Below, one piece after another: positions 61,662 through 64,000 of a stretch of 64,000 nt of DNA. The notes under the pieces were generated by a model. The model was not told the DNA's origin, made no database searches, and worked only from the letters and a program-made list of their open reading frames with translations. Source of the stretch: Udeniomyces pyricola (Eukaryota > Basidiomycota > Tremellomycetes > Cystofilobasidiales > Mrakiaceae); NCBI GenBank assembly GCA_039545295.1, contig BCIK01000024.1, forward strand, positions 62,001 to 126,000, written 5' to 3'. Both the position numbers and the translations under genes were made by a program. The stretch's first letter is position 1; the number at the start of each line of letters is the position of its first letter.

Positions 61662-64000
61662 ATGTCCGACCTCCTCTCCCTCACCACCTTCACCTCACTA
61701 TCCCACCTACTCGACCCGCGCCTCCTGCGTTCGCTCGCCGACTTCAAGTTCCTCCACCCGACGCTCGTTCAGGCGAAAGCCATCCCACTCGCGCTCGAAG
61801 GCAAGGACGTCCTCGCCAAAGCCAGGACCGGAAGTGGCAAGACCGGCGCTTACTGTATCCCTACCGTCCAGAAAGTTCTCGTCGCCAAAGCTGTCAGTCG
61901 TCGTCTACCGTTCTCCAACTCAGGCGTCCTTTGGACAAGGCAATAATCTCTATGTCGGGGAGGGGAAGGGGCGGGAGGGCGGGCTTCATTCGGCAGGAGC
62001 CGTCTCTTTTGGCCGTTCAGAAATCGCGTCGAGCTCCTTCTCCTCTTACCTGGTCATCCCTTTACTCATCGACTTTGATGTACACGGTCGTCTTCCCCCC
62101 CATCTCTCGTCACAACTATCCCAGGGTACCGAGCTCAGTGATCCTACTCGACAGCAGACGCGAGCGTTGATTCTGGTACCGACGAGGGAACTTGCCGAGC
62201 AAGTGACCAACCACCTGAAAGGTTTGACGTCCTACTGCGAAGCCGAGGTTCTCGTCGCCAACGTCGCTGGTGGAGCTAGTACGCAGCTTCAACGGTGAGT
62301 TCCCCCTCACCCACCCCTTGTTCAAATCATAATTGGAAACACCCAGACTTCAAACGAAAAGAGAGGAAAGAAACAAAGACCAAGAAATCGAAACGCTGAC
62401 GCGAATTAACCCGGTTGAACGGCGACCATGTCCGCGCTCTCTCTCTCTCTGCTTATAGAATCTTGCTTCAGGATCGACCGGATATCGTCGTGGCGACTCC
62501 CTCGCGAGCTCTTGCCCTTCTCCAATCCAAGGTATGTTCAAAAATCTGTCATAGTAAAACTGAACATCTCTTGGGGAAACTCTTGTCCGCCTTCCCCCCC
62601 TCCCCCCCCTTTCCCTTTCCACCCAAAGCTGACTGGCCTACTTTCGGCTTCGTTTCTTGTTTCTCGCCAGACCTTGTCGCTGTCTGCTCTCGAGACTCTG
62701 ACGATTGATGAAGCCGACTTGATCCTCTCTTACGGTCACTCGGACGACGTCAAGCAGATCTTCTCGGGTGGTTACCTGCCCAAAGTGTACCAATCCTTTT
62801 TGATGAGTGCTACGATGACCAAGGACGTCGAGATCCTCAAGGGCATGGCTTTGAGAAACCCAGTACGTTTGGTTCTCTCACTTTCTCTTCCCTTGTCTTT
62901 TTTTTTTTGGCCCATTGAATGAGGTCATGAACTTGATGTCAGACTGATCCATGGTGCTGTGATAACCCATTGGCTCTCTTCAGGCGATTCTCCGACTGGA
63001 AGAAGATCCCGCTTCGGCCTCGACGAACCTAACTCAATACTATGTTCGCTGCTCGGAACCCGACAAGTTCCTCCTCGCTTACGTCCTCCTCAAACTGAGA
63101 CTCGTCAAAGGAAAATGTATCTTGTTTGTGAACGACGTCGATCGGTCGTACCGGTTGAAACTGTTCCTCGAGCAGTTTGGTGTTAAGGCTTGCGTTTTGA
63201 ACGCCGAGTTGCCGTTGAACTCGAGGTAAGTTGCCCCCTCCTTCCCCCTCACCTCCCATCTTTTTTTCCTAAAAAGGAAGAAGAAATACAAGAAGAAGAA
63301 AAAGAGGAAAATGAAGAGGAATGCGCGGAGCTGTTCGGTTTAGGTTGGGGCACCNNGGGGGGGGGGGGGGGGTTCTTGTCGAGCATAGGACGACGGGATG
63401 TTGACCTTTTCGGTATCCGGAATTCATCATATTGTATAGGTTCCACATCGTCCAAGAATTCAACAAGGGTGTCTACGATTACATCATCGCTACGGACGAA
63501 GGTGGTCTCGGTGGGGAGGAGGACGAGGACGAGGAGGAAGATGAAGATGATGAGGAGGAAGAAGAGGCTCAACCTGAACCCCAACGTACGCGTTCTTTTC
63601 TCTTGCTCCCTCTCTATCTTTGATATCTGCTTGGTTTTCTTCTCTTGGGAATTCTCAAATAAGATTCAGATCTTTTCTGACCATTGTCAAGTCAACCTTA
63701 TTTTCTTTTTCTTCTTTTTTTTTGTCGTTCCTTCCTGGATCTTCATCTATCCCCTTCTGTCCTTCTCGCCGTTGCCTAAACATCCACAGTCATCTCAACC
63801 AACCGAGAGGACTCACCCGAACCCTTGGCGTCCACTTCGCCGACGTCCAAGAAACGCTCCCTTTCCCCTCAAGCCCCGACGTCGTCTTCTCAGCAGCAAC
63901 CGCCTTCGAAGCGAGCCCGTCGAGCCGCGGCCTCCTTAGCCTCTCTCAAAAAGAAAGGCAAAGAATCCGGTGTCTCCCGCGGGATTGATTTCGTGAACGT
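61662..64000 (+). CDS. DBP9: Dbp9-type DEAD-box RNA helicase (3' end cut by window edge)
   Basis: Seven exons are visible (61662-61892, 62125-62294, 62459-62531, 62671-62862, 62984-63225, 63440-63585, 63790 onward). Motifs in order: Q region [20 protein letters not shown], motif [12 protein letters not shown], Ia [11 protein letters not shown], Ib [56 protein letters not shown]. Motif V runs into a long acidic insert ([13 protein letters not shown]), then a basic Ser/Pro stretch, and returns to [10 protein letters not shown], the Dbp9/DDX56 layout. Dbp9 acts in the nucleolus in 60S ribosomal subunit assembly. Unknown bases at 63355-63356 lie in intron 5 next to a 16-G run. The remaining C-terminal helicase motif and tail lie beyond the window. 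Confidence 0.94.
63355..63372. other. Ambiguous bases at a G homopolymer
   Basis: Two N precede an uninterrupted run of about 16 G, inside intron 5 of DBP9. The tract length is probably unreliable. Confidence 0.9.

Overview
This window is nuclear DNA of an intron-rich fungus, almost certainly a basidiomycete yeast. Genes lie on both strands with short spacers, most carry many 50-110 nt introns (GTNNGT donors, CTRAC-like branch points, AG acceptors), and several exons are only 3-22 nt long. The ankyrin-repeat, Ccr4, Yak1 and Pck1 proteins read like Tremellomycete (Cryptococcus/Kwoniella-type) proteins as I remember them; that placement is inference, since no database was searched. Exon structures were assembled by hand from splice signals, reading phase and protein-family knowledge. 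Nearly all close in phase, but none has transcript support.

Region by region. 1-6321 (minus strand): three tandem paralogous seven-helix membrane proteins, the first cut by the window edge. 7056-7621 (minus): FMC1, a LYR-family assembly factor for mitochondrial ATP synthase. 7829-9232 (plus): a protein with weak RCC1/ATS1-like features. 9749-14526 (plus): the YAK1 kinase. 14945-18367 (plus): a large acidic, disordered protein with one C2H2 finger. 19337-24341 (minus): an ankyrin-repeat protein with a long disordered tail. 25093-27621 (minus): an F-box protein with a propeller-like C-terminal half. 28102-28801 (plus): a CsaA-like tRNA-binding-domain protein. 29205-31590 (plus): a membrane-anchored alpha/beta hydrolase. 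31591-35434: the longest stretch without a supportable gene. 35435-39334 (plus): a Zn2Cys6 transcription factor with a PAS-like region. 40483-44091 (plus): CCR4 deadenylase. 45515-50749 (plus): a PH-like/coiled-coil protein. 52262-55402 (plus): PCK1 (ATP-dependent PEP carboxykinase). 56496-59057 (minus): a secreted or vacuolar aspartic protease. 60093-61385 (plus): PAM16. 61662 to the end (plus): DBP9, a DEAD-box helicase cut by the window edge.

There is no operon-like logic. Several genes do belong to linked programmes: glucose/nutrient response (YAK1, CCR4, PCK1 and a zinc-cluster factor resembling gluconeogenic regulators) and mitochondrial biogenesis (FMC1, PAM16). There is no sign of a virus, a transposon with recognisable ORFs, a CRISPR array or an rRNA gene. 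The observations most worth following are the tandem receptor-like family with partly conserved intron positions, long G-homopolymers on the sense strand of introns in five different genes, an 8-bp-periodic palindrome cluster upstream of the ankyrin gene, and in-frame stop-free introns in YAK1 and one membrane-protein gene.
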